Assembly (NCBI GenBank): GCA_016125585.1
Contig: WGLL01000005.1
Span: 372,001 to 436,000 of the forward strand
Length of the DNA stretch: 64,000 nucleotides
From: Caulobacter sp.
GTDB taxonomy: Bacteria; Pseudomonadota; Alphaproteobacteria; Caulobacterales; Caulobacteraceae
Direction: 5' to 3'
The position numbers were made by a program, and so were the translations under genes. Of this stretch, positions 22,403 to 31,696 are shown piece by piece (positions within the stretch are counted from its first letter, which is position 1; every line of letters starts with the position of its first letter). The notes under the pieces were generated by a model. It was not told the origin of the DNA. It saw only the letters and a program-made list of their open reading frames with translations, and did no database searches.

Positions 22403-25400
22403 ATGGCGGATAGAGTTGTCGGTGATCGTTATCGGCTCACGAGGCGTATTCTTCCGGGCGAGCCCAATCGAGGTGTCCCCGAGATGTGGCTGGCCCAGGA
22501 TTTCGGGGATTATTTCTACGTCAAAGTCTGGAAGCGGTTCGCCAAAGAGGGCGCGGATGTACAGGCTCTCTGGAACAGGGAGGTGCGAGGGCTTACTCGG
22601 CTTCAGGGCTATCCGGGCGCTGCTGAGCTTTTTGTCCGCCTGTATGACTTGAGAAGCGACGCTAGCGGCTTCTATGCGGTTTTCGACGTCGGAGATCGCG
22701 AACTCCTAGCCTCAGTGTTGGAAAATCGGCAGCGCGTACAGTGGCTCCGAAACCTTGCCGAGTTCGGCCGTCGTCGACCTCTTTGGGAGGGGCTGCTTCG
22801 CATCGCGGAAGCCCTGTCAATCCTTCACACCGAAGGGACGCTTCACCGCTCACTTGCGCCAGCCGCAGTGTTCGTGGACCCGCACGGTCAGGGCCAATTT
22901 CGGCTCAGCGGATTCGAATGGTCGCTGCGAGTAGCAGCCCCGAAAGGCGAGGCGGGAAAGGTCGGGAAGAAGCGGCGGATCCAAGCCCCAGAACTTGACC
23001 GCCAACGAGATGAATACTCCATCGGCACTGACTGGTTTGATTTTGGGTTGCTGGCGGCCGAGCTATTTGGCAATCCAATCCATAACTACAAGACTAGGGA
23101 GTCGGTGCGAGCTGCTGTGTCGGGCTCGCAGATTCTTCGTGAGTCTGAGCGGACCCTCATTCTTCAATTGCTGGCCGAAGACCCAGACCAGCGCCTAGCC
23201 AGCGGCGATGCAGTTGTACAATCAGTCAAGGAAGTCGTTCGGGAACTGGGGAACGTTGCATCTGCTGGCGGCCGTCCGGTGGTCCTCGCGGTTCGGCTTG
23301 GTACAAACCAAGAGCTAACCGCGGCGATAGAGCGATTTTCAGAAGGGGCGGCCCGTTCCTCTGATGCGTTGGCCCAGAGAGATTGGATCCGTCATGATTT
23401 ACGCGGAGACATTCGCGTGACAGCAAGGGGGCCACAGCCGCACTACGTGTTGCGTGGTGAGAAGCTTGAATACCGGGTGCGCCCGTTTATCCAAGGTCAG
23501 TTGCGCACATGGGATATTGGCTTCTGCGAGTCGGTCGAGCCAGTACCTAAGTCGTTGGTAGGTGACGTGCATTACAGCCTGGGCAGCCGACGTTTTGATG
23601 TCGAACTGTTGCCGGTCGTCAGAAACAGCATCGCCACTTTTCGTGATAGAGCCAGCCCGTGGGACAAGACATTTCCGTTTGGAACGACGAAGCGGGAACT
23701 TGAGCCGTATCTGAAGGAGGTTCATGATTTTTTCCGAGTGACCCAACAACTGGAAACGCTCTTGGCGGCAGCGCAGATTTGGCCAGTGCACGTTGTGAAT
23801 GTCGTCAGGTCCGCCGCTGAAACCGAAATCACAGTTACTCCTTTCGAGGAGGCATCGAGGAACGATTTAGCTCATCACCTTGGCCTTGGTCGTCCGTCCG
23901 AGCAAATGCGCGACTGGTTTCGCTTGGGCGTCGAAGACGTTGTCGCTGATGATGACAATGATCCCGATCGGGATCGATATGACCTGCTTGAAAAGAAAAC
24001 GGTCGATAGCGATGGCGTCCCCGGAGACTGGCGTTTTCGTAACGGCGAGAAGCATGTCAGCGGGATGCGATATACGTTTCGTGCGGACACAGCGGTCAAC
24101 ATTCGTGAGGGAAAATACTATCTCGCAAGGAATCACAATGGATTGATTTCTCAAATTAAGCGCCGCCATCGCGCGATTGACGGGATGCGATTCTATGAGT
24201 CGCTGTTGAGACTGCTAGCAGACCCTGGCGGAGTTGGGCGTGATACCGGAGAGTCGGTTCCGCGAGGCGGAAAAGAAATAAGTCTCGACTGCTCAAAAGA
24301 AAAGGCACTAGCCGACTTGTGGTCGAGGCAGCCCGCTTTCTCCGTTCAGGGGCCGCCCGGCACCGGAAAAACCACGCTGATCAAAGCGTTCGCTGCGAAG
24401 TTATTCGGCGTTGATCCCAGCGCGCAAATCCTTATCTCGGCCCACTCGCATCACACGGTAGATGATGTTCGGAGAAAAATTGCTGGGCTCTTTGCGGGCG
24501 ATGACAATCGCACACGGCCGATCATTCTTCGGCTCGGCGCGCAGGAGCCGACCGAGCACGATGGCATCGTAATTACACGTGATATAGTTCAGCGGTTAAT
24601 TGATAGCCCAATGGTCAGGCGTAGTCCGGGGAGACTACAGAGCAAAATTGCTCGACTGTCAGAACCAGATTTAACTTACGCCCCTGAAACTGCCGAAGAG
24701 TTTCGTATCCTTCAAAATCTCGTTCAAGATTCTGCCAACGTCACCTTGGCGACATGTAATTCCTCTGAATTGGCTGCTCTGTCGTCTCGTGGCCGGCGGT
24801 TCGACTGGTCGCTGATCGAGGAAGCGGGGAAGGCTCACGGCTTCGATATGGCTTCTGCTATGCAGGTAAGTCACCGGCTACTTTTTATTGGTGATCATAA
24901 GCAATTGCCGCCATACAACGCTAAGGTTTTTAAGGATCTTCTGGGCGATCCATTGCGGGTAATGCACGCTGTGCGAACCGGGGCGGAGTTCGCCCCAGGC
25001 CTCGTCGATCAAAGCCTAGTCGATGACGGCGATGATACGGCAGCGTTTTTTGATCGCTGCCAGCGGTGGCGTGGCATGGTCACATTTTTCGGCGACTTCT
25101 TCGAAAGAAGCTTGGGGGACGGTGAACAACTTTCGGCCCTTGCGGCCACATTGACAGATCAGCATCGAATGCACCCTGACATCGCGATGGTTGTAGGGCG
25201 TACTTTCTATCCGGCGGAGAACGAAGCGGGGACGCTATTGAATTCGCCGGAAGAGACCTACCGCCAGTTCGATGGCGAGCCGCCATTCACAACTATTGCC
25301 GGAAGTTGGTTGCCGCCACAGCGGGTCGTCTGGTGTGACGTGCCTTGGATACAGCGGGAAGAATTTGCCGAAGGCGAGATCAGCGGACTTTTCGCGTCTG

Positions 25401-25900
25401 ACGCCGAGGCCGAAGTTGTCATGAGCGTCTTGGACCAAATTAGAGGCAGAGAAGACGTGCCGTGCGAGCTTCAGATCCTTTCGCCTTACAACGACCAACT
25501 TGAGCGCCTCAGGCAGAGATTCGATGCGGTTCGAAGCGCTGGACGTCTCGATCACATGTTCGAGAGTCCTTTTGATCTTTCTTCAAACAAAAGAATGGGC
25601 GCAACCGTAGACGAGTTTCAAGGTAGTGAGGCAGATATCGTAATAGTAAGCTTGGTAAGAAACAACGGTTTGGCTCCTTGGCGTAGTCTTGGATTCTTGA
25701 AAGAGCCGAATCGGATGAATGTTCTTTTAAGCCGCGCTAGACACAAACTTGTTCTTGTTGGAAGTTGGGATTTCTTCAAAGGTCGAATGGCACCGGGAAT
25801 GGCGGAAGATTCAGAATTGGCTTGGCTAGGGCGACTGATGTCAGTTCTGGAGGAGGGGAGGCTGAAGGGCACCGTCGGATTTGAGAGGTTGCCGCAATGA
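22403..25900 (+). CDS. Protein-kinase-like (probable pseudokinase) domain fused to SF1/UPF1-like helicase
   Basis: N-terminal kinase fold: YVKVWKRF, LHTEGTLHRSLAPAAVFVD, FRLSGFEWS; helicase motifs FSVQGPPGTGKTTLI, DWSLIEEAGKAHG, FIGDHKQLPPYN, TLTDQHRMHPDIA, ATVDEFQGSEADIVIVSLVRN, RMNVLLSRARHKLVLVGS. Confidence 0.9.
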   Translation: MADRVVGDRYRLTRRILPGEPNRGVPEMWLAQDFGDYFYVKVWKRFAKEGADVQALWNREVRGLTRLQGYPGAAELFVRLYDLRSDASGFYAVFDVGDRELLASVLENRQRVQWLRNLAEFGRRRPLWEGLLRIAEALSILHTEGTLHRSLAPAAVFVDPHGQGQFRLSGFEWSLRVAAPKGEAGKVGKKRRIQAPELDRQRDEYSIGTDWFDFGLLAAELFGNPIHNYKTRESVRAAVSGSQILRESERTLILQLLAEDPDQRLASGDAVVQSVKEVVRELGNVASAGGRPVVLAVRLGTNQELTAAIERFSEGAARSSDALAQRDWIRHDLRGDIRVTARGPQPHYVLRGEKLEYRVRPFIQGQLRTWDIGFCESVEPVPKSLVGDVHYSLGSRRFDVELLPVVRNSIATFRDRASPWDKTFPFGTTKRELEPYLKEVHDFFRVTQQLETLLAAAQIWPVHVVNVVRSAAETEITVTPFEEASRNDLAHHLGLGRPSEQMRDWFRLGVEDVVADDDNDPDRDRYDLLEKKTVDSDGVPGDWRFRNGEKHVSGMRYTFRADTAVNIREGKYYLARNHNGLISQIKRRHRAIDGMRFYESLLRLLADPGGVGRDTGESVPRGGKEISLDCSKEKALADLWSRQPAFSVQGPPGTGKTTLIKAFAAKLFGVDPSAQILISAHSHHTVDDVRRKIAGLFAGDDNRTRPIILRLGAQEPTEHDGIVITRDIVQRLIDSPMVRRSPGRLQSKIARLSEPDLTYAPETAEEFRILQNLVQDSANVTLATCNSSELAALSSRGRRFDWSLIEEAGKAHGFDMASAMQVSHRLLFIGDHKQLPPYNAKVFKDLLGDPLRVMHAVRTGAEFAPGLVDQSLVDDGDDTAAFFDRCQRWRGMVTFFGDFFERSLGDGEQLSALAATLTDQHRMHPDIAMVVGRTFYPAENEAGTLLNSPEETYRQFDGEPPFTTIAGSWLPPQRVVWCDVPWIQREEFAEGEISGLFASDAEAEVVMSVLDQIRGREDVPCELQILSPYNDQLERLRQRFDAVRSAGRLDHMFESPFDLSSNKRMGATVDEFQGSEADIVIVSLVRNNGLAPWRSLGFLKEPNRMNVLLSRARHKLVLVGSWDFFKGRMAPGMAEDSELAWLGRLMSVLEEGRLKGTVGFERLPQ

Positions 25901-27657
25901 AAGTGCTCTACCTACCAGTATACAGAGTGCCTGTTAGCTATACCGTCAGCTTTGGGCGGAGGTGGAGCGTTCTAGAGCACATTCTTCTAGTTGATCTCGC
26001 ACAATCTCGACGCTCAGTTAAGAGTCTTTCTGAGGATTGTGGTCTGCCAGAACGCATTGTCGTGGAGGCTTTGATCAACCTATTGAGAGCGGGGTGGATC
26101 GAAGTTAGGACTTCAGACGATGTTGCATTGTTCTCTGTCACAGAGTTGGGCCGCAAGCGGTCTTCGGAGAGAAACCTAAAGGCGGAATTGAAGCGACGCG
26201 TTAGGCGGGCCTCTTTGTGTATGGATCGGCTCACTGGCTCTTGGATGAATAGCGAGCCACTGGATTTGATCCACGAACGTGAAGTTCCCGACGACGCAGA
26301 CTGCCTGACTGCCCTTATCAGTAGTTTAGATACGCAGAATGCTGAAGTCCGCCAACTTCTTCCACTCAATGACGATGAAGCATTTGAACGGTTGGAGCCG
26401 AACGGAAAAACGGCGGGCCGCTACTATGCTCGGATAGAGATTGGAATTAACGGAATTAGTGGATTGCCGCCGGAGGCCCCTTGGCGGCTTACCGAGGCTC
26501 TATTGAGCCTCCATCGAGAAGAAGTGGCCCCTAATGGAGAGTTTTCGACGAATGGCCCTTTGATCGATCAGTTCGCTGTTCGCGAGGACATTGACTTATC
26601 GGATCTAATTGTTGGTGGACCAGCTAACAGAAATGAATTTCGGCGCATTCTGCATTCCGCGCAGTCCCATGTGATCGTTCACTCTTGCTTTTTGCATCCT
26701 GAGACGTTGCGTGAGCTTATTCCGGATTTGGAAGCGGCAGCAGCACGAAAAGTTCGGGTCGAACTCCTTTGGGGGCTTATTATCGATCCCGAGGATGTCA
26801 AGGCGCGCCAGTCCGTTGCGGACTGTATCGCGGTGTTGAGTGAGCTTTCGGACCGCGCTCGATCTCGGGTCACGCTTTCAAATATATCTTCAAACTCTCA
26901 CCTCAAAGCAATCGTATCTGACAGCGGTGTCGGTGGACATTGGCAGGCCGTTGTCGGTAGCTGTAATTTTCTTTCCTCTTGGTATGATCTTACTGAAGTG
27001 GCTGTGCGGTTGTCTAATCCCAAGATCGTCGCACAGGTGCTGGGATATCTCGTCGACGCTCAACTGCCGCCATCAGGTGGCTGGTCACCTATGGTCGTGA
27101 GGCTCAACAATAGCTGGAGCAAGTTGCAGAAAATTGTACGCAGGCACGTTGCGGGAGGATCGCACACGGTCAAGTTGCTGATGGATCGCGACCATCACGC
27201 GTGTGTCCGCCACGCTAGGGACGCTACAGTTTCGTCTATTGTTGTTGCATGTGACCTCTTTGGCCTGGCGGCGGAGACTTCAGTCCTCGTGCCACTGCAG
27301 CGAGCCCATGAGTTGGGAAAGCAGGTGAGTCTTATCTATCGCAGGCCCAGCAAGGCCCTCGTTGGACAAGGCGCTCTACCGGATGCCGGAAGACTGGCAA
27401 AACGAGGACTGAGCCTTTCGCAGGTGGACGGCATTCATGGAAAGTTTCTCTTGTGGGGTAACGACGGTCTCGCGATCACGAGCTTTAATTGGCTCTCGAC
27501 CTCGGTAGGTGCGCGAACGCGTGGAGCCGAATTGGGTGTTATGATCGAAGGGCCAAGATTGCGCAGTATGCTAGCGTCTCATTTGGAGAGTATTGGGTCG
27601 CCAATGGCTTCGCTGTTGACTGAGCGCCAAGGGGTCTTACCGTTGCATGGTGTTTAG
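25897..27657 (+). CDS. Phospholipase D-like (HKD) protein with N-terminal winged-helix-like region
   Basis: HLKAIVSD...VVGSCNF and HGKFLLWGND...ITSFNWLS HKD-type motifs; N-term RSVKSLSEDCGLPERIVVEALINLLRAGWIEV; ATGA overlap with upstream helicase. Confidence 0.85.
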   Translation: MKVLYLPVYRVPVSYTVSFGRRWSVLEHILLVDLAQSRRSVKSLSEDCGLPERIVVEALINLLRAGWIEVRTSDDVALFSVTELGRKRSSERNLKAELKRRVRRASLCMDRLTGSWMNSEPLDLIHEREVPDDADCLTALISSLDTQNAEVRQLLPLNDDEAFERLEPNGKTAGRYYARIEIGINGISGLPPEAPWRLTEALLSLHREEVAPNGEFSTNGPLIDQFAVREDIDLSDLIVGGPANRNEFRRILHSAQSHVIVHSCFLHPETLRELIPDLEAAAARKVRVELLWGLIIDPEDVKARQSVADCIAVLSELSDRARSRVTLSNISSNSHLKAIVSDSGVGGHWQAVVGSCNFLSSWYDLTEVAVRLSNPKIVAQVLGYLVDAQLPPSGGWSPMVVRLNNSWSKLQKIVRRHVAGGSHTVKLLMDRDHHACVRHARDATVSSIVVACDLFGLAAETSVLVPLQRAHELGKQVSLIYRRPSKALVGQGALPDAGRLAKRGLSLSQVDGIHGKFLLWGNDGLAITSFNWLSTSVGARTRGAELGVMIEGPRLRSMLASHLESIGSPMASLLTERQGVLPLHGV

Positions 27658-27776
27658 TCGTCGCTAGGTCGATCCCCTCACACCGTACAACTCGCCACCT
27701 CCAGCGGGATTTCGCTGACGGTGCACTCAATTCAGTATGCGGGCGAAACCACCGATGCCGGCAGGGTCTGCACACC

Positions 27777-28227
27777 CTACAGGCCGCCTACGGCCCCCGC
27801 CTCTCTGCCGCCCGCCCGCCTGGCCAGCAGCAGCGTCAGCGCCGTTCCGGCCAGGCCGGCCAGGGGGACCAGCAGCAACAGCCGGCTGGCCCAGCCGTCG
27901 TCCGGGCCCAGCAGCCCGACGGTCAGATTGGCCCAGGTCATCACCAGGGCGGCCGCTGCCGCGCCGCAGGCCGCCAGCCGCACGAGCAGGCGGCCCGGGC
28001 GCCCGCATGGCCAGCTCCACCGCTCCGGCGGCGGTCGCCAGCAACAGGCCCATGACGACAAAGTCGCCCGCCGACCAGTCGACCCCGGGGGCGTCCAGCA
28101 GCATGGCGACGGCCGGCGCGGCCAGCACGGCGGTCGCCCCGCCCCCCACTGTCCAGCGCCAAAGGGGCCAGCGCCACCAGCCCGAACGCCGCCGCGCGCC
28201 CTCGTCCCGCATCCGCGTCATCGTCAT
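27777..28227 (-). pseudogene. Small integral membrane protein gene with apparent frameshift
   Basis: Frame A MTMTRMRDEGARRR...DWSAGDFVVMGLLLATAAGAVELAMR joins frame B RPGRLLVRLAACGAAAAALVMTWANLTVGLLGPDDGWASRLLLLVPLAGLAGTALTLLLARR after removing one G from the run at about 28002-28004. Confidence 0.6.
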
Positions 28228-28510
28228 TGTCTCATGCCTTCCCCGGTGTCGTTGCGTGTCACGGCGTCGGAAGCGAGCGAGGGCGCCGGCGTCGACAACG
28301 ACGTTGCCGTCACGGACCGTCCTCTCACCGCCTTGGGGGGAGGGCATCCGTGGCCTTTGGCGGGGCGGTGAAGTCCCTGTGCGGTTTCGATGCGGGGCGG
28401 AGATCGGAACCCTCCGCGACCAGGAGCCGTCGCGGTCTTCCCATCCATGCGATAATACCCCCGCCGCTTCGCTAAGCGCGCCTCCCCCCATCGCATCCCC
28501 CGAGGTCCCC

Positions 28511-29224
28511 ATGCCCAAGCCCCGTCCGGCGACGTCCGGCGCCCAGGGCGCCCTGCGTCCGCTCAATGCGCGGCAGCGGCGGTTCGTCGACGCCATTCTG
28601 GAGGGGCAGGGGCCCAAGGCGGCGGCGGTGGCGGCCGGCTACAGCGGCTGGTCGGCGGCGCAGTCGGGCTATGAGCTGACGCGGCGGGCCAATGTGGCGG
28701 CGGCGATCGCCGCCGGGCGGGCCAGGCTGGGCGGGCCGCTGACCCGGGAGGCGGCCATCGCCGAGCTGGCCCATGTGGCGATGAGCAACATCCTCGACTA
28801 CGCCGAGGTGCGCGACGGCCATATCGACATCGACCTGTCGCGCATCGACCGGGCGCGGGCCGCCGGGGTGCGCGAGCTGGTCCTCGACGAGACCTACAAC
28901 CACCGCACCGGCGAGACCCTGCGCCGGGTGCGGGTGCGCATGGGCCCCAAGCTGGCCGCCCTGCGCAGCCTGATCCCCCTGCTGCCGTCCGCCGACGATC
29001 TGGCGGCGGAGGAGGAGGCCGCCGGGGGTGCGGCGCCGGGCGGGGAGGGGGCCTGGCCGGAGGAGGAGGCCTGGACGGAGGAGGAGGCCGGGGCGGCGGC
29101 GCGGAGCGAGACCGGCGCGGCGCGGGACGCCGGAGAGACGCCGGCCGCGGCGGCCGTCTCCGCCCCTGACCGGTCATGGATCTCGCCGGCGCCGCCCCCT
29201 GATCCTGCCCTGACCGGTCCCTGA
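28511..29224 (+). CDS. Terminase small subunit-like protein with acidic low-complexity C-terminal extension
   Basis: LNARQRRFVDAILEGQGPKAAAVAAGYSGWSAAQSGYELTRRANVAAAIAAGRARLG...EAAIAELAHVAMSNILDY, as in phage TerS. Confidence 0.75.
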   Translation: MPKPRPATSGAQGALRPLNARQRRFVDAILEGQGPKAAAVAAGYSGWSAAQSGYELTRRANVAAAIAAGRARLGGPLTREAAIAELAHVAMSNILDYAEVRDGHIDIDLSRIDRARAAGVRELVLDETYNHRTGETLRRVRVRMGPKLAALRSLIPLLPSADDLAAEEEAAGGAAPGGEGAWPEEEAWTEEEAGAAARSETGAARDAGETPAAAAVSAPDRSWISPAPPPDPALTGP

Positions 29225-29425
29225 CGCCGCCCGTATCCCGCCCCGGCCCCGGAACGCCGTCCGGGCCTTGATTTCAAAGGAGATTTTTTCGCCCAGGGCG
29301 CCCGTCCCGGGAATTTCTCGGGTCCGCCCCGGATTTCGCCGCCGGGAGGCCCTTGCCGGGTCGCCGAATTGCCGTATTGCTCCCCGCCTCTGTGCCACAC
29401 AGGGTTGAGTCTCCGGGGGGAAGCG

Positions 29426-31582
29426 ATGTCGGCGAGCGTGACCATGATGGCGGCCGCGGCCCTGGCCGCCGCCCTCGCCGCCGCCGACCCGGACCCCCCG
29501 CCCGCCCCCGCCGATCCCGCCCCGGACGAGAAGCCGTCTCCTGAAGACAAGGGGAGCGAAGACAAGGCGGCCTCCGAAGACAAGGGCGCAGACGACAAGA
29601 CCGTCTCCGACGTGGTGGTGGTCGGGGAGCGCCCGGCCGTGGTCAAGGAGATCGACCGCCAGGTCTATGACGTCCGCAAGGACCCCGACGCCCAGACCGC
29701 CTCGGTCGGCGACATCCTCGGCAAGATCCCCTCGGTCACCGTCACCCCGACCGGCGGCGTCCTGCTGCTGGGTCAGCCCGGGGTGACCATCCTGGTCGAC
29801 GGCAAGCCGGGCAGCACCCGGGCCCTGCGCGGGGCCGACATCGAGCGAATCGAGGTGATGACCAACCCCTCGGCCCAGTACGGTCCGCGCGGCACGGCCG
29901 GGATCATCAACATCGTCACCCGCAAGGACCGCCGCCAGGGCCAGACCGGCAGCGCCACCGCCGGGGGCGACAGCCTGGGCGGCTACCGCGTCAGCCTCGG
30001 CCCCAACTGGGTGATGGGCCGCTGGATCGTGGGGGGCAACATCGGCCTCGGCGCCCAGCCCTTCGAGAGCAGCTCGGAGGTCCGCCGGCGTCAGTCCGAC
30101 GGCCTTGGCGGCGCGGTCGAAATCCGCGAGACCGGCCGCTCCGACTATGAGAGCGACGACGTCCAGGGCGGTCTGAAGGTGACCTTCCGCCGCAATGACC
30201 ATCAGAGCTTCTACGCCGGCGTCCAGGCCTTTCAGTCGCGCGGGACCAGCGAGCAGCGCAGCCTGTCCGTCTCCGACGCCGGCGGCCTCTTCGCCTACAG
30301 CGAGCGCAGCCGGGGGCCCAGCCGCTACAGCGCGGCCAACCTCAACGCCGGCTACGACTGGACCGGCAAGGTCGAGCGCGAGACCTTCGGCCTGGCCTTC
30401 TCGGCCAATCCCTACCGCAACCTCTATGGCTCCACGACCGTCGAGACCTACGACGACCCGGGCCTGGCCGAGCTCCGCTACCGCCGGCTGAACGACGACG
30501 ACAGCCTCGATCTGGAGGTCAAGGCCGACTACAAGCGCCCGCTGAGCGGCGACCGCATCCTCAGCCTGGGCGGGGCCTGGACCCGCAACGACCAGACCCG
30601 CCGCGAGCTCTTCGAGAGCCTGTCGGCCCCCGACCCCCTGCGCGACCGGGACCGCACCGTCCAGGGCGTCCGCGACGTCTGGGCCGGCTACGTCACCTGG
30701 CAGTTCCCCTTTTGGACCTGGACCTTCATGCCCGGCCTGCGGGTCGAGTCCGAGCGGTTCGAGGTGGAGTCCGGCGGCGCCTTCGGCGGCTCCGACGGGG
30801 TCTACTGGTATCCCAGCCTGCACGTCAGCCGCGACTTCGGCGAGGACCTGAAGCTGGGCCTCAGCTACAGCCGCCGCATCGACCAGCCGGACCTCGGCCT
30901 GCTCGACCCGGCCATCCGCTACTACGACGCCACCTCCGCCACCCGCGGCAACCCGGCGCTGGAGGCGGTGACCACCGACGCCTACGAGGCCCGCCTCGAC
31001 TACACCCGCGGCGCCTTCAGCGCCGGCCTGACCCTCTACGACCGGGAGTCGTCGGGCACCGTCTCCTCCTACTCGGTCCTCACCCCCGACGGGGTGCGGC
31101 TGTCGACCGTCATCAACGCAGGCGAGAGCGCCAATCGCGGCGCCGAGCTGGCCCTGCGCGGCAAGGTGGCGACCCACTGGTCCTATGCGGTGACCACCAA
31201 CCTGTTCTGGCGCGAGCAGCAGGTGCTGGTCGGCGGCAGCCCCCGCACCGACAGCCGCTTCACCTACAGCGGCAACGCCCAGTTCAGCTGGAAGGCCAAT
31301 CCGACCCGGCCCGACAGCGGCGACCAGGTCCAGCTGGGCCTGCGCTACCTCGGCCCCAGCACCAGCTACCAGGGCCGTTCCGACGGCTTCTTCCGCGCCG
31401 ACCTGACCTGGAAACACCCCTTCACCAGGAAGCTGACCGGCAGCCTGATCCTCTCCGACATCCTCGACAGCAGCGACAGCCACAGCACCATCCACGCCGA
31501 CGGCTACGACCAGGACAGCGCCTACCGCGGCTCCGGCCCAACGGCCCGGTTCTACCTCAGCTACCGGTTTGGCGCGCCCTGA
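29426..31582 (+). CDS. TonB-dependent receptor
   Basis: TVSDVVVVGERPAV (TonB-box-like), plug motif GVTILVDGKPG...IERIEVMTNPSAQYGPRGTAGIINIVTRK; C-terminal FYLSYRFGAP. Confidence 0.9.
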   Translation: MSASVTMMAAAALAAALAAADPDPPPAPADPAPDEKPSPEDKGSEDKAASEDKGADDKTVSDVVVVGERPAVVKEIDRQVYDVRKDPDAQTASVGDILGKIPSVTVTPTGGVLLLGQPGVTILVDGKPGSTRALRGADIERIEVMTNPSAQYGPRGTAGIINIVTRKDRRQGQTGSATAGGDSLGGYRVSLGPNWVMGRWIVGGNIGLGAQPFESSSEVRRRQSDGLGGAVEIRETGRSDYESDDVQGGLKVTFRRNDHQSFYAGVQAFQSRGTSEQRSLSVSDAGGLFAYSERSRGPSRYSAANLNAGYDWTGKVERETFGLAFSANPYRNLYGSTTVETYDDPGLAELRYRRLNDDDSLDLEVKADYKRPLSGDRILSLGGAWTRNDQTRRELFESLSAPDPLRDRDRTVQGVRDVWAGYVTWQFPFWTWTFMPGLRVESERFEVESGGAFGGSDGVYWYPSLHVSRDFGEDLKLGLSYSRRIDQPDLGLLDPAIRYYDATSATRGNPALEAVTTDAYEARLDYTRGAFSAGLTLYDRESSGTVSSYSVLTPDGVRLSTVINAGESANRGAELALRGKVATHWSYAVTTNLFWREQQVLVGGSPRTDSRFTYSGNAQFSWKANPTRPDSGDQVQLGLRYLGPSTSYQGRSDGFFRADLTWKHPFTRKLTGSLILSDILDSSDSHSTIHADGYDQDSAYRGSGPTARFYLSYRFGAP

Positions 31583-31696
31583 CAGGCCGCTCTCGCAAAA
31601 GTCGCATTTATCCCTCGACGGGTCCCGGCAGGATTGCTAGCGTCCCGGTTTAGTGCGGCGCGTATCTGTTGCGGCCGGTAGCCTGGGGCGGCTGAT

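Noticed and set aside
27737-28510. N-terminal extension of the terminase-like ORF (495 aa in the track)
   Set aside because: Upstream part is antisense to the frameshifted membrane-protein gene and is low complexity; TerS similarity begins after MPKPRPATSG at 28511.
28511-29224. Evidence for an intact prophage
   Set aside because: No large terminase, portal, capsid, tail, integrase or lysis genes in the window.
29174-31495. 773-aa minus-strand ORF opposite the TonB receptor
   Set aside because: Shadow ORF; the plus-strand frame has recognisable plug and barrel motifs.
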